DNA of 64,000 nt from Trichobilharzia szidati (lineage: Eukaryota; Platyhelminthes; Trematoda; Strigeidida; Schistosomatidae), in contig OX235277.1 of assembly GCA_944472155.2 (NCBI GenBank), positions 35,102,804-35,166,803 on the forward strand. The letters are read 5' to 3'. Of this stretch, positions 46,071-57,666 are shown one piece after another. The notes beneath the pieces are model-generated. The model did no database searches. It was not told the DNA's origin and saw only the letters and a list, made by a program, of their open reading frames with translations. Position 1 is the first letter of the stretch. The number at the start of each line of letters is the position of its first letter. Both the position numbers and the translations under genes were made by a program.

Positions 46071-46639
46071 AACGATAAACAAATAAACCATCAGAAATAA
46101 GTTAAATATATATGTGTGAAACTGTGGCAATGTGGTGTTATTTATTTCTATATGAATTTTTTTCTTATATATATCACACCGTGAGAGAGCACTATTTACT
46201 GGATGACATTTCAAAATAAATTTATTGTTCGTAATCATATCTCCTATAACCATGCAACTTCGAAACTTTCTTTTTTCACTCATTCCCATTCGTCGTAGGG
46301 GTGGTAGAGTTTTCCAGATGTCCGTTTGGACAGACACTGAATCACTCCTGTTACACATGTTTGCAGTTGATTCGATAAACACAGCTTCCATTATCAATTT
46401 TTCGCTTCACGATGCTACATTAGATTTTAAAGCTGTCATCTTATCCCATCCTATTGTGTGTTTGTGTGTATTTGCATGTGGTGCAATGCTATAGCTGAAC
46501 TATTCACCAAATTTCTTATCTTATTCGGGTTGACTTTCCTAGATTTTTGTGTTCCCCTAGTCTGACTGATCCCGTTACCCCACTCTGACCTATGTATTTG
46601 ACCCGACTATCATTTCAGGGTATTATATAAACTGCCTGC

Positions 46640-47378
46640 ATTAAAGACCGCAACCCCTTCTAAACTAGACGGTAACCCCGACAGGTGTCACTGTTGTCGC
46701 CGACTCGGTAGTAGGGCATGGCGATGTGGGAACAATGTAAGAAGACCTCGACGTGGGCTATACCTAAGCGTATCTTTATTCATTCAGTGTTTGTAATCAC
46801 CACTCATTCTAAGGGGTAAAATAATCGGAGTAGACGTATCGTTTCTAGTTGACACTGAGGTCCCACCCTCTACTGTCCTCACAGGGTTTATACAGTGATT
46901 GAGGGCCATTCCTAAGCCTTTCGCTGATCAGCTGCTGCTAGTTGCCCCCAACAGAGCCCATTTCAGGGTAATTGACAGCGTTACCCTGCCCGTGACCATC
47001 AAGGATTCACCTACACTCACTTTTGTTGCAACTGATGTAATGCGGCGGAACGTCATATTGGTTGTTGATTTCTTAACTGCACAACGCTCTGTGATTGACT
47101 TAGGAAGACTCTGGATTCGGAAACCGGCACATCATCTCGCGGTTAGCGGATTTGTTAGTCAAAACCAGTGTACTTATGCCTGTAACCTACCCAAGGTTAT
47201 TACGGCGGACATCACTGCCAATCCCACATCAGTTCATAGGATCAAGCTGACACTCTGGCTCTGCTGCAAGAGTATTGGGAATCGTTTGGTGATGGCCACG
47301 CTGTGGAGCAAACTAATATTTCCTAACATGAGGTCAGGAGGAGGGGTAATCCGCGATTCAGCAGTAGCATTTAATTAG
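46640..47378 (+). mobile_element. Ty3/gypsy LTR retrotransposon fragment (zinc knuckle and protease)
   Basis: A degenerate Cys-rich knuckle (RCHCCRRLGSRAWRCGNN, about 46,680-46,735) is followed by an aspartic-protease-like stretch, SFLVDTEVPPSTVL, where DTGA has become DTEV and inactivates it. The frame 46,899-47,378 continues the protease (RVIDSVTLPVTIKDSPTLTF, VILVVDFLTAQRSVIDLGR). No LTR or RT is found next to it. Fragment only. Confidence 0.65.
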
Positions 47379-47379
47379 C

Positions 47380-49990
47380 AGCAAAAGCTCAAAAATATGC
47401 ATGAATGTAGGGCCTGGCTGATAATACCAATTCAGTGACAGACATCTGAAACTCGAGGAATACCTCCGAACCTCTAAATACCTGCGTCTGTGTGCGAACT
47501 AGGAGTACTTTCCACATCATATCACAAGGTTCGTCATAATCGAAGGTTACATGGGCATAAATGATTTGTAAAATGGCTAATCACTTTAGTCAATCAAAAT
47601 TCTCGTATTAGTTCATTAGTTGGTGAAGAAACTCATAGTGTCTATACGTTACAAATAAACAAACTCTGCATTATAGATCAGCCACATTCATCGTTATCGA
47701 GTTTCTCTTACAATGATATGTGCAATCGTTTGGATGCATGAAATGATATGGAGCCATCTGTATCCATCTACTAACAGTCTAATGGCATAACCTATACCCT
47801 TCATTGTCATTCCATTAGTGAATCTGGCACGCAGTGAGGCCAATTGACAAACTGAAGCTAAGCGTTTGAATGAAAGTGAAGGCAAGTACCTGGAAATTCA
47901 TGATACCAACAACGACTACTATGTGTCGCATTCCTCTCTTATATGCAGCTGCTTTGTGCTTCCATACACCTGAATGTAGTGGACATATTCTCGACAGTCT
48001 GTTCCATTCGTCAAACCTGATAATGTTTGTTTGAGAAGATATTTCGAATTTTTATACCACAATCTCTATTCTGGAAACTTAACTTGCACACAGTAGAGGA
48101 TTCTCACTGAGTTTTATAGCAAGTTATTTACTCTTTGTGCAGGATTTTCTGGTGCAACATAAATCAAAATTGTTGTTGCCTCTGAAGCACGATCCAATCA
48201 ATTAGGATGTCACTCATTCATTTCCCTAGAGGATTGCACAACAATGGTTTAGTGCTGATTGAAAGCTCATACTCAAATACTTGTTGCACACTGAGGAGAT
48301 AATTGACTGCTTTAATCATTATTACTGAGGAGACGTTGCCGTCTTCGCTGCATCAACGTCATGGCATTCATACTATATGTCTCCAGCATGAAGATTAGTC
48401 TATCACTGCTGATACTCACTTCATCCAATCCATTGAAATAAGGAAGGTTGAGATAAAAGAATACTCTGTGGAGAAATTTCGGTGTCATTGTCTATTCTTC
48501 AGTGAGAACCCTTTCAAACCATATTAATTTCATCACTTTTAGCTGGAGACACGCCGATATCCTACGCCACCATATACTATGAAACATTCTTCGCAAGTAA
48601 GTTACTGACAATCCATTCCGATCTTCTTTCTGCACTGATTCATATGTGTGCAGATGAAGGCATTTACACGTGAGTGATTGTTGGTAAAACTGTAAGTGTA
48701 TATACAACACCATTCAAACACGCACCGCATCTCAAAGCAAAATCGGCTATGTCATTACCCGATGGAACAGGTATTTCACAGCTCTTTCTCCCACACACAC
48801 ACATATTGTCTTCCAATGAGCATAAATCAGGTTTCATATGAAACACGTATTTAACCATTTCGTTAGGTATTCTAGTTCGACATATTCAACAAGGTTGATG
48901 AGTTAAATCCTATGCCCGCTTATTCATTACTGATGTAGAAAATGGACACTGTGGCTGTTGAAAATGGAAACACTGACAAACTGATTTCAGCCTACGAATA
49001 TATCAGACTGATTCCTGACTGGGTGTATTTGTGAAAAATGACATTTTAGCAACTATTCGGTTTCGTTGTTAGTCAATGGCCTACGTTTAACCTATATTCG
49101 GCGTCTTTCTGATGCAAACAAAGATGCTCACTGTTGTTGTATGTTCCCATGATATTCGTAACACTTTCATACACTGTTTCCATTTGCAAAGTGGAGATTT
49201 CTGAGGAAATAAATTATTTTCGAAACAGGAGACGACTGATGCTGTTTTGCTTACCTGGCAACATAGAAGGCGCAAAGGGCTGATTCACGTATGTTATCAG
49301 TTTCGCCGCACAACAGTTTGAAACAATGGACGTCACCAGAGAAACCTATAGGCAGCACATTTATACTCTGTCATTCAGAAGCATCGCGTTTGGCTTTAAA
49401 AGTACGGAATTGATAGGCGGCCTCACGTGCGAATAGGGTGAGTGCTTATTTACCATAATCATTACTAGCAGTTGGATGTATTATAATACAACAAGCAATT
49501 TGTTATGTGACATTATCTAAATCCCATATTTCGTTGAGTCAAGCCAGATACTGCGACACTTTGTAAGACTAACCATATTCTAAACATCAGTGAAATATAC
49601 AGTCATCACGCGCTTTTGCGTTTTATTTTCCTGCATTGTCAATCCATAGTATATACGATTGTTTACAACCTTGTGAATAACTTATTAGTCCCGTTTATTG
49701 TCTGGTAACCTACGGTAAGCATGTTTCATGGAGTGACTCATCTAGATATTGTGGTTACAAGTGACACGTTGTTCTAGACAGCAACACATTAAATCGGTCA
49801 TCTTGTTAGTGTTGTTTAAAACCCATAATCGAATGCGCCCACTTAACGACCGAACGAGTTCAATGGCACGAATACCAAACTTCCTGGGAGATCCTGTAAC
49901 AAGTTGCGGGTTAATCGTCTCCTTCATTCACGGATATTCGAGCACCACACTTTCGAAGTGCTTCGATTTTAACTGTCTGTGTGCCAACCT
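47380..49990. other. Mostly gene-free stretch with weak exon candidates
   Basis: Apart from the candidate at 47,712-47,889, a Cys-rich minus-strand frame at 48,664-48,858 (CSLEDNMCVCGRKSCEIPVP) looks protein-like but has no usable donor. Nothing else is supportable. Confidence 0.35.
47712..47889 (-). CDS. Candidate 178-bp exon, unrecognised
   Basis: Minus strand: acceptor ATGAATTTCCAG and consensus donor GTAAGAG flank 178 bp with a single fully open phase (YLPSLSFKRLASVCQLASLR ...). It is asymmetric (phase 2 in, phase 0 out), unlike the micro-exon gene. The peptide is not recognised and no neighbouring exon could be paired. Confidence 0.25.
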
Positions 49991-49999
49991 CATTATGTA

Positions 50000-50355
50000 T
50001 GCAACTACTTAATGTTGGCTGATTTCTACAGTTTGCGTGAGTGGCATTCTGAGTTGAGTGGGTGTAATGAACAGCTAGCGTGGTTTTCACAGGAGTCGCG
50101 ACCATCAAGTAATAGATATTTTCTATTCCTCAGGCTGCTCTATGGAACCTATGGCTTCGAGTTGAAGCTTCGAAGTTTCAGTAGCTGTGGTTTTATTTCT
50201 ACGGGGTGGGGTTTGCGAGTCTCACACTCAACCTCAATGTTTACTGGGATTATTACCAGGTAAGCGAGGTTTGTGAGTGCATCAGCCGCGGATTAAACTC
50301 CGATCGCGCGAGTGGCCGGTGAGCATTCCACCTCTGCGTCACCGACGCAGTAGAG
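50000..50355 (-). repeat. tRNA-derived SINE
   Basis: On the minus strand, GGTGACGCAGAGGTGG (box A-like) is followed about 30 bases later by GGAGTTTAATCC (box B-like), near 50,345-50,295. The body (GCGAACCCCACCCCGT-like region, about 50,200) continues towards 50,000. Boundaries are approximate. Confidence 0.5.
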
Positions 50356-50927
50356 ATAAATATATACAGCTATGCGTACGCCTCCCAACACGAAATAACA
50401 ATATTATCGACTTAATCCACTAACAAGAAAAAGAACCAAACTCAATAGAGGTGGAGAATAAACTCGACAACAGCGATCACAATGCACTGTACCGCACTCT
50501 ACTTCTTCAACTAACGACTAAACACACACCTAAAAATTCCCCGGTTTACTATCAATATGGGGACCATAGAGATGTCGACTGCGAACTCCTACCTGCACTC
50601 TTGAGAAGCTCAGACTGCGATGAATATTTTACCTATAAAAACTGAGAAGTAACACTTAATACCTTCTACAAGACAATCAGTTCGGCAAGAAACACAATCG
50701 CATCCGTAAAATCTACCCTAAAGACACCAACTCTTTTCATGTACCGCAAAACGTGATTATAACTAAGGAAACTGAAAAGGAAATTTTATTTACATGAATA
50801 ATTTAGTGCATCACACCAGATACACGAAACTTTTAAAAATCTTGGGGAGAGACATAAAACGAAGGCACAACTCGAGGAAAATAAAGCCCTAGGGGGCACC
50901 TCTAAAACTCAGAAACTCTGCAAGATC

Positions 50928-51419
50928 TTGCAGAAACGACTGAAGAAGGGTAAAGACAACAATATTAGCCACTTGGAACATGAAGGTATAATTCATGATG
51001 ATCCCCAGATTATCAGTCAACTCATCAGCCAGTGGTTCTCCAATGACACCAAAGCGCAACCGTCCCCAATTCTCGATATAACCTGCGACAAGAACTACAA
51101 GTTAGGCGAAATCAACTTCAATGCACAAAATATAGCATCAGCGGTAAAGACATTAAAAGCTACCGGAAGTTGTGGGATAGGTGATATATCATCTATCATA
51201 CACAAAAACGGTAGCACGGATATAATAGTCTTATTGCTTAGAATATTTACCCTCTTACTAGAGACACGGACCTACCCTGAAATTTGGGAAAACACATGTA
51301 TATTGCCTAAGCATAGAGCAGGAGCCAAAAATAGTGCATGCAATTATAGGCCTGTCAATATAACGCCTATCATATCAAGGATCATGAAGAAAGTAATCAA
51401 AGACCGAATGTCAGACTAA
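50928..51419 (+). pseudogene. LINE reverse transcriptase, N-terminal fragment
   Basis: 163 residues with the fingers region: INFNAQNIASAVKTLKATGS, then GIGDISS, LETRTYPEIWENTCILP and NYRPVNITPIISRIMKKVI, typical of CR1/jockey-type LINEs. It ends at TAA; the next region (motif A, YFDMRKAFDSAT near 51,548-51,585) is in another frame. Confidence 0.7.
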
Positions 51420-51686
51420 TTCCCAAAACATAAACTAATCAACCAGTTACAACACGGGTTCCTCAAGAAAAGATCATGCGCCACATGCCACATACACTTT
51501 TTCAACAAAGTCACCTACAGAAAGATAGATGTCTATTAACTATCCCTTATTTTGATATGAGGAAAGCCTTCGACAGCGCTACACAGTCTGCTAGTCAGTA
51601 GGTTATGCTCACTAGGGATACGCAACCCTCTCCAGAACTGGGTAAAATCTCCCCGGGATAGAAACCAGACAAAAACGGTTGGCTCG

Positions 51687-52340
51687 ATGACCTCCAGGTC
51701 TAGACCAACTAGCAGTGGAGTCATTCAGGAGAGTGTATTAGGCCCTCTCCATTTCATAATATACACAAACAGTATAAGCAAATACTTTAGCATAGGTAAA
51801 CCAATACTATATGCATATGACTTAAAGCTGACCTATACATGCACAAATACAGATCTCGGCACAACTGTGAACTCTATACAAGAAGAATTGATAAAAATGG
51901 TTAGATGGTGTGACACCTGGAGACTCGAGTTCAATGTCGAGAAGTGCGGCTGGCTCTGCATAATTTGTTCCAACCTAGAACTCGACCTAGTAATTCAAGG
52001 CCATAAACTTCCCAGATTCAAACCTGTACTAGACCTAGGACTAAAATATTCACATTACCTATCATTTTCAGAGCATATCTCGAAACAAGTGTCGAAATCG
52101 TGCAGGCTAATTGGCTATCTACTCAGCAACTTCTACAGAAATGAATCCAGAATACTTCTGTACAAAGTTTGTGTGCGCCCACTCCTAGATTATTGCTCAA
52201 TCATATTTGGTAGCATGCGCATAGAAGACAAACTAAAAGTGGAAGGAGTACAGAGGTACTTCACGCTAAAAATATTCAAAACCAAAAACGGCACAAACTA
52301 CTCTACTAGATGTGAAATCCTAGGGCTTGAAACACTATAG
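51687..52340 (+). pseudogene. LINE reverse transcriptase, palm/thumb fragment
   Basis: 217 residues starting in motif B (SSGVIQESVLGPLHFIIYTN; normal LINEs have QGSVLGP). They run through motif C, where YADD is changed to YAYD (PILYAYDLKLTY), and into the thumb (FNVEKCGWL, LGLKYSHYLSFSEHIS, RPLLDYCSIIFG). Loss of the second catalytic Asp pair inactivates it. Confidence 0.72.
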
Positions 52341-52654
52341 CTATGACGACTGTGACTAAACATAGTTCATGCCTCTACTAATGGTACTCGGTTTCCAGAT
52401 GACATTGGATATAACCTAAGACACACTAAAGGTACAGTGGATATAGAACGATGTAAAATAGTTAACAGACAAGTGTTTCGTAATTAGACATGCTCATATA
52501 TGGATTAGACTACCAACGGAAATGCAGCTGGTAAGCACATTGGCCTCCTTTGAAAAGGTGCTTAATCACACATTAAAGGAATTGACAAGCGATGCTAGTG
52601 CCAATTCTCATGTCAGAGCTTCAGAAATTATAGGCCCATTTTATATAAATATAA

Positions 52655-52930
52655 AACTTTGGCACTGTGGTGTATAACTACACTATAGATAAGATTTTAT
52701 TGTGATAAATCACAGTGTTGTACATATTATATCAAGTCACTCATACAACTTTTTACTTCATTTATATTCATGAATATATAAATGCATATGTATATATATA
52801 TATATATAAATGAAGCAAAAACTGTAAGTGACTTCATATGGTTATGAGAAATAATATGTTCTCGAAAAGTCATCAGTTAATATTACTGTACAACACTGTG
52901 ATTTATCACAATATAATCTTATCAATTATT
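52655..52930. repeat. Foldback element, third copy with an inner palindrome
   Basis: Outer arms (GATAAGATTTTATTGTGATAAATCAC / GTGATTTATCACAATATAATCTTAT) enclose a second, imperfect palindrome with TTACTTCATTTATA / TATAAATGAAG around a (TA)n core at about 52,790-52,808. The arms are directly related to the 27.8-kb element. Confidence 0.75.
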
Positions 52931-53255
52931 ATTATTATTATCTCTTTTCTATTGACGACGATACCGAAGGACCAACTGGTGAAGGGATCAACTCCATTCA
53001 CAGTAGTAACAGTCTTAACACACCTCATACTGCAAACCGGCTATAATTAATCCCTGCACTACTCCTTTTGGAGTCAACCAAAGCTACGGCAGTCGAGTGG
53101 CGGGACGAGCTACGCAGACGTTTACCAAAGATCAGGAACCTCTACCTCACAATCAAGAGGCGAGCACAAAGAAATCAAATTGGTTTATACTAGCTCGCAG
53201 AAACGATATTGGATATTGGATCAATAATGGAGGCACATTTAATGTATGAGCTTAG
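52931..53255 (+). mobile_element. CR1-like LINE, 3'-UTR-only fragment
   Basis: Nearly identical to 63,685-63,955, the 3' region of the CR1-like copy there, and related to the minus-strand 54,360-54,650. It contains GTCGAGTGGCGGGACGAGC and GGCGAGCACAAAGAAATC. No coding sequence; a very short 5'-truncated insertion. Confidence 0.75.
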
Positions 53256-54020
53256 ACACCACCTGTTTGTTTTACCTTTATTTATAATTTCCTATAAAAA
53301 CGCAGTAGTCATGATGAGAGCCGTCAAACAAATAAGAGTCGTTTGTATGATATCTACATGATACAATGAGTGAAACAAAACAGAAATACAAATGAAATAT
53401 AAGAAAACAAGGGCAGAACTTACCACAATATCACGTGGGAAGATGAGTTTCTTCGACAATACTTATACTTCACCAACTAGTCTACTTTCTGTAAAAGAAT
53501 GCTGCAATATTTTACCCATAGTGGCGGGGAATTTTATAAAATTCCTTAACCTTCTCAATATCAAGAGTATACTCATTGAGGGTAGGAATCAGCGAAGTGA
53601 TGCATTTAAAGTGTACGTATACTTCCCATGATCACGGCAATACTTTGCGGAATATATCAAAATTGTAGAAAAACTAAACCCAACACGATATGGAATTTAC
53701 TATGTCCGCGAAGCGAACAAGCTTTGGTACACAACAAGATATTCATCCACACGTTGAAAATGCTGACGAATCCAGACCACTATCTTTACAGCACCAATTC
53801 ATCAAGAGGTTTAGAAAATAATGAAAATATGCTGACAGCCGCATTTTGAATCCCACTGACTCATTCAATGGTGATATTCTGCTCCTGCATGCCTCGTTCA
53901 TCACTTTGTATGGTTCGCAGTCATTCCGGTTCCTGACCGAAATGGATTAAAAAGTCAACCGGTTGCTGATTATTACTTCTTAGCATGTTTAACTAAACAC
54001 GAACTACTGTGGTGAGCCGC
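53256..54020 (+). other. Protein-like fragments of unknown origin
   Basis: The frame at 53,392-53,631 and two overlapping frames near 53,645-53,850 (EKLNPTRYGIYYVREANKLW, then KMLTNPDHYLYSTNSS after a frameshift) read like pieces of a decayed protein. No family is recognised. A loose resemblance of AEYIKIVEKL..RYGIYYVREAN to exon 3 of the minus-strand gene (AEKYNILAKSSGVFRYYEEA) is noted but not significant by eye. Confidence 0.25.
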
Positions 54021-54026
54021 TTGCAG

Positions 54027-54053
54027 ATGCTACTGCTGCAAAAATTATTGTCG
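54027..54053 (+). CDS. Candidate 27-bp micro-exon before the plus-strand terminal exon
   Basis: Acceptor CCGCTTGCAG, 27 bp, donor GTAAGAT. Phase 1 reads ATAAKIIV with split codons; the outgoing base G joins the next exon's GA to give Gly. It is 123 bp upstream of the terminal exon at 54,177. Length, symmetry and phase fit a micro-exon gene. Confidence 0.45.
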
Positions 54054-54176
54054 GTAAGATGGCTACCGTTTTACATGCCATTTTCATACTTTTGTCAATA
54101 GCCCACCATATCAACTGTAATAAAAACAGAAACTATATTATAACACTAATCAATGTTTTATTTTCTTCACTTGCAG

Positions 54177-54253
54177 GAAGATACTCGGGAATTAACTATC
54201 TGAGCAAGGAGATACAAGAATTGCAGAACCTAAACTTTAACGAAGACCAGTAA
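54177..54253 (+). CDS. Terminal exon of a micro-exon-type gene (plus strand)
   Basis: Acceptor TTTTCTTCACTTGCAG, then phase-1 frame GA|RYSGINYLSKEIQELQNLNF and NEDQ, ending at TAA (54,251-54,253). It is a paralogue of the minus-strand exon at 44,897-44,973: same length (77 bp), same phase, about a quarter of residues different. Sequence similarity continues about 100 bp past the stop to about 54,355, where the minus-strand CR1-like LINE begins. The upstream part of this gene beyond the 27-bp exon is not resolved. Confidence 0.58.
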
Positions 54254-55041
54254 AACTGTAAGGCTGGACTCCAGCACCTTTAAAAAGTTGATCTCCTGGG
54301 ATAAACGTTCCCCTGCACAGCTCGTGTTCTGTTACCAATGCTTGTGTCTGCTACTTCGCTTGTTTCACGACAATATGTAACGCAGCCTTCAGTAAATACG
54401 CCCATCCAATATATCCAATATCCTGATTACGAGCTAGTATAAACCAGTGATTTCTTTGAGCTCGCTTCTTGACTGTAAGGTAGAGGTTCCAGATCTTCGG
54501 TGAACTTTTGCGTAGTAAATCCCGCCACTCGACTGCTTTAGCTCTGGTAGACTCCAAGAGGAGTGGTGCAAGGATTGGTCAAGATTGTGGTTTGTATGTT
54601 AGGACTCAGCTGCTGCCGTGAATGGAGTTTGACCTAACACCCGTTGGTCATTCGGTGTAGCTATAAAAGTAAAATAATAATAATAGGTTGTAGTGTAGAT
54701 AATATAGGTTGAGATAAGTGAAACAATAAAAGTGAAATAATAAAGAAAGAAAGAAAAGATAGAGTAGTCGGTACAATGGGAGAAGACAGGACGGGTCGTG
54801 GGGATTTAGCTTGTATGCTTATCCATTGACAATGTGGTTTCAAATTTTAAGAGGATAAGCCATTGAGACACAAACCATGCATTTCTGCATGATTGCCCAG
54901 CTTCCGCTTAAAAGTCTCCACAGATGGCACTGTAGTTACGGCCGCCGGTAAAGCGTTCCAGAGACGTCAAACTCGAAGCGAAAAGAAATGTGAGCGCACT
55001 CGGGTCTTTGGTCTCTGGTGTGCTATCCTTAGCGGGTTACC

Positions 55042-55980
55042 TCATGGAAGCCTATAATCACTTAATGGCAGGATGCTCTTATTAGGGTGGGCCTGGTCAT
55101 TTAAGATCTTATAGACGGTGATGAGGTCTCCCCTGTGACTACGGTAGCTAAGTGTGAAAAGACTTAATTTCTTCAGTCTTTCCTCATATGATTTGCTGCG
55201 GAGGCCGATCACCCATTTTGTCGCTCGTCTCTGGACACTTTCTAGCATGTTAGCATCCCTTTTGAGTATCGGAGGAGCAATGATATTATGCATCTCAAGG
55301 AGTGGCCTCACGTATGTCGTATACAACGTTAAGAAAAGTTCAGGAGTAAGAGCTCCCAGGTACCTATGCATAAAGTGTAAAGTTGAGTAAGCTTTGGCGA
55401 CGTCCCTCGTGTAATTTACACTGGTGTCTAGCTTTTCTGTTAAAATAAGACCTAGGTCGCGTTCTGATGGCACACAACTCAAGTTCTGGCCACCAAAGGT
55501 GTAATTTGCACTCTGTGACCTGCCGGAATGAAGTTGCACTACTTTGCACTTCTTTAAGTTGAAAGGCATTCCGTTAGTCAGAGCCCAGTCTCCCAGAGTT
55601 TGCAGGTCAGCCTGCAATCTGTCGGAGTCTTCCGATGAGTTCATTGCTCCCCAAATCTCTACGTCGTCAGCGTAGAGCAATTCAGTTGACAGGGCAGGCC
55701 ATTGATAAAAATCAGAAACATCAACGGCCCTAAGATAGAACCCTGAGGAAACCCTGATGCCGAGGTGTGCCAGGATGATCGGATGTGGTTGACTTTGGTG
55801 CAGAATTCTCTCTCGCCTAAATAATCTTCCAGCCATGCGAGAAGTGCGCCAGAAACACCCGCTTTGCTTATTTTGTGAAGGAGCAGACCATGGTGAACTG
55901 TGTCGAATGCTTTCGCAAAGTCGAGAAAGACCATTTGGACTGGTACCTTTACATCCCAGGATAGTGTCCAATCGTTCCAA
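55042..55980 (-). pseudogene. CR1-like reverse transcriptase, palm/thumb part
   Basis: The coding continuation includes LLYADDVEIWGAM (intact YADD), MPFNLKKCKVVQLHSG, SERDLGLILTEKLD and YVRPLLEMHNIIAPPILKR. Compared with the copy at 62.6 kb about 10 bases are missing just before YADD (near 55,675), which shifts the frame relative to the N-terminal half. The upstream part of this frame (55,980 to about 55,690) is out of phase with the RT. Confidence 0.78.
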
Positions 55981-56390
55981 GCTAGTAGAAGATTCGTCAC
56001 ACAGGATCTTCCCCTCCTGAAACCGTGCTGTGCTTCATGGAGTAAGTTAGTCCCGTCGAAGTATTTTCTCATGTAGTCGTCAATGTGACTTTCCAATATC
56101 TTCGATATCACTGGGAGTAACGCAACTGGTCTGTAACTGGTCGCGTTCTGCCGGTCACCACCCTTGAAGATAAGCGATAGGATGGCTCGTTTCCATTCAC
56201 ATGGAAGTTTCCCTACATCAAAGGAGTGTTGAAACAGATCACTTAGGGGTTGGCAGAGACTTTCTGAACACTGCTTCAGGACGGATGGTCTTATGTCATT
56301 GCAACCTGCAGACTTTCCGGAAGCCAACTTTCTCAATTTTACGAGTACCATAGTAGGGGTAATTTGAAATGTACCCAGCAGTTTTTGCAC
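55659..56390 (-). pseudogene. CR1-like reverse transcriptase, N-terminal half
   Basis: 243 residues with KSAGCNDIRPSVLK, WKRAILSLIFKGGDRQNATS, YRPVALLPVISKILE, HGFRRGRSCVTNLLLAW, motif A (VFLDFAKAFDTVHH, catalytic Asp present) and motif B (SGFPQGSILGPLMFLIFING). The frame then runs out of phase at the ~10-base deletion. Confidence 0.82.
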
Positions 56391-56844
56391 GTTGGTTTTG
56401 CATTGTAATCTCGATTTTTCGTGGGGGTAAAATCCTCGTTACTGTTCACTTGCCTGTGAAAGGCTAGACTGAATGTCTCTGCCATTTCAAGACTAGTAAG
56501 AGATTTCCCATCAGAACCCACTAGATTGCAAGCTCCCTGGTTGGTCGGTTTTCTTTCAGACATAAACCTGTATAGGCTTTTGGGGTTCACGAGAAGCTTA
56601 TTGGCGAGGTTTCTCTGAAATGTCCTTCTATCACTCCGGACTCGTATGTTACATCGATTCCTGAGTTCGAGGTACACTTCATGTTCGGGTTGACTCTTCG
56701 ATACTCGCCACGCAAACCAGGCTTTTCCCTTCGCCTGCAGAAGGCGTTGTGTCCCCCTTTTAGCCATGAACGATGCTTTCTAGCTTTTGGTGTGACTAGA
56801 GGAACAGTGTCTGAGACCGCCTGGTGAGTGACCTCCTTTACCAC
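56339..56844 (-). pseudogene. CR1-like endonuclease-RT linker
   Basis: Two overlapping frames (56,844-56,587 and 56,767-56,339) hold the region between endonuclease and RT, including LYRFMSERKPTNQGACNLVG and SLEMAETFSLAFHRQVNS. A frame change near 56,700 and another near 56,400 break continuity. Confidence 0.65.
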
Positions 56845-56847
56845 TCC

Positions 56848-57345
56848 CTAGTGTTCTTCTACTGTAAGCTCTGTCCAATTTTTTGGCCAATTTGCTTCAG
56901 ACAAAAGTCTTCGCATTTCGGTGTAATTGGCTTCGTTATAACACAGATAGGGTTGTGTATTGTCCCACTGTAAACGCTCACGGAGGACTATGTCGAATGT
57001 TATGACCGCGTGGTCACTACTACCTATGGGAGTCGTGATCTGAACGTTTTCCACTAGTAGCTGGTCACTAGTGAGCACGTAATCCAGTCTAGAAGACTTC
57101 CCATCTGGGTCCCATCTAGTATCCACTCTGACATTTTCGGTGAATCCGGCCTCCCTGATGGTATGCAGCAGATTTCGATCAAATCTGTCCTGGGCACATC
57201 CTGTCATCAAGTTAAGAGATGGGGCATCGAAATCTCCAGCTATGACAATTTGATCATAACCCATGTCTTGTGTCGCTGAAATTGCATTCAGCAGTACCTG
57301 GTTGTGGTCTGCTCCACATGAAGGTGATCTGTAAATGCTGCCCAC
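56848..57345 (-). pseudogene. CR1-like APE endonuclease domain
   Basis: 165 residues: YRSPSCGADHNQVLL, IVIAGDFDAPSLNL (the family motif GDFNAP has Asp for Asn), SSRLDYVLTSDQLL and GSSDHAVITFD (SDH motif intact). The N-terminal part continues upstream to about 57,800 (NVRGLRGKIAELRYLQSQL, IIILTETWL) but is separated by stops and the SR2-like insertion at 57,533. Confidence 0.78.
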
Positions 57346-57532
57346 TAGATACTTACAGTACCCAACAGTGAAATGGCACCATATGGAGTCAGGGAGCTCA
57401 ATGAGGGGAGGGTCGATTGCATGGACACATCTGAGCTGCTTGTCGACGCATGTGGCGACTCCACCTCCTTCTTTCAGATCCCTATCTTACCTGACTAGGA
57501 CCATATCATTTATACTGACTTCGCTATCTGCC

Positions 57533-57666
57533 TATCATGTGAAGAAGAATTGAAAGTGTATGGGCAGACTTGGAGCCAGGTGAAAACTCTAGCAGAGAAC
57601 CGAACGCAATGGAGACGCATGGCTGAAGCCCTATGTTCCTCTAGGAACTAAAGGAAATAATAATAA
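57533..57666 (+). mobile_element. 134-bp 5'-truncated SR2/RTE insertion with 12-bp target-site duplication
   Basis: TCGCTATCTGCC occurs at 57,521-57,532 and again at 57,667-57,678. The 134 bp between carry the end of an RTE LINE (GCCCTATGTTCCTCTAGGAA, comparable to GCCCTATGTACCACTAGTAG in the array copies) and an AATAATAATAA tail. Removing it restores the endonuclease reading TLTVADSEVSIND of the host CR1-like element. Confidence 0.9.

Larger units (their letters stand above)
50400..52645 (+). mobile_element. CR1/jockey-type LINE, 5'-truncated and defective
   Basis: The endonuclease-RT linker begins near 50,440 (ALYRTLLLQLTTKHTPKN). RT fragments follow at 50,928-51,419 and 51,687-52,340, and the C-terminus near 52,500-52,640 (TEMQLVSTLASFEKVLNHT). 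Its last part recurs inverted at 61.9-62.04 kb and, beyond an insertion, at 63.96-64.0 kb. Many stops and frameshifts are present. Confidence 0.72.

Noticed and set aside
48664..48858. Cys-rich minus-strand frame as a secreted domain exon
   Set aside because: The peptide looks protein-like, but the acceptor phase and donor cannot be matched and no paralogue is visible.
28925..50355. tRNA-like sequences as functional tRNA genes
   Set aside because: Only box A- and box B-like strings are present; no cloverleaf with a paired acceptor stem could be built, and each continues into a SINE-like body.
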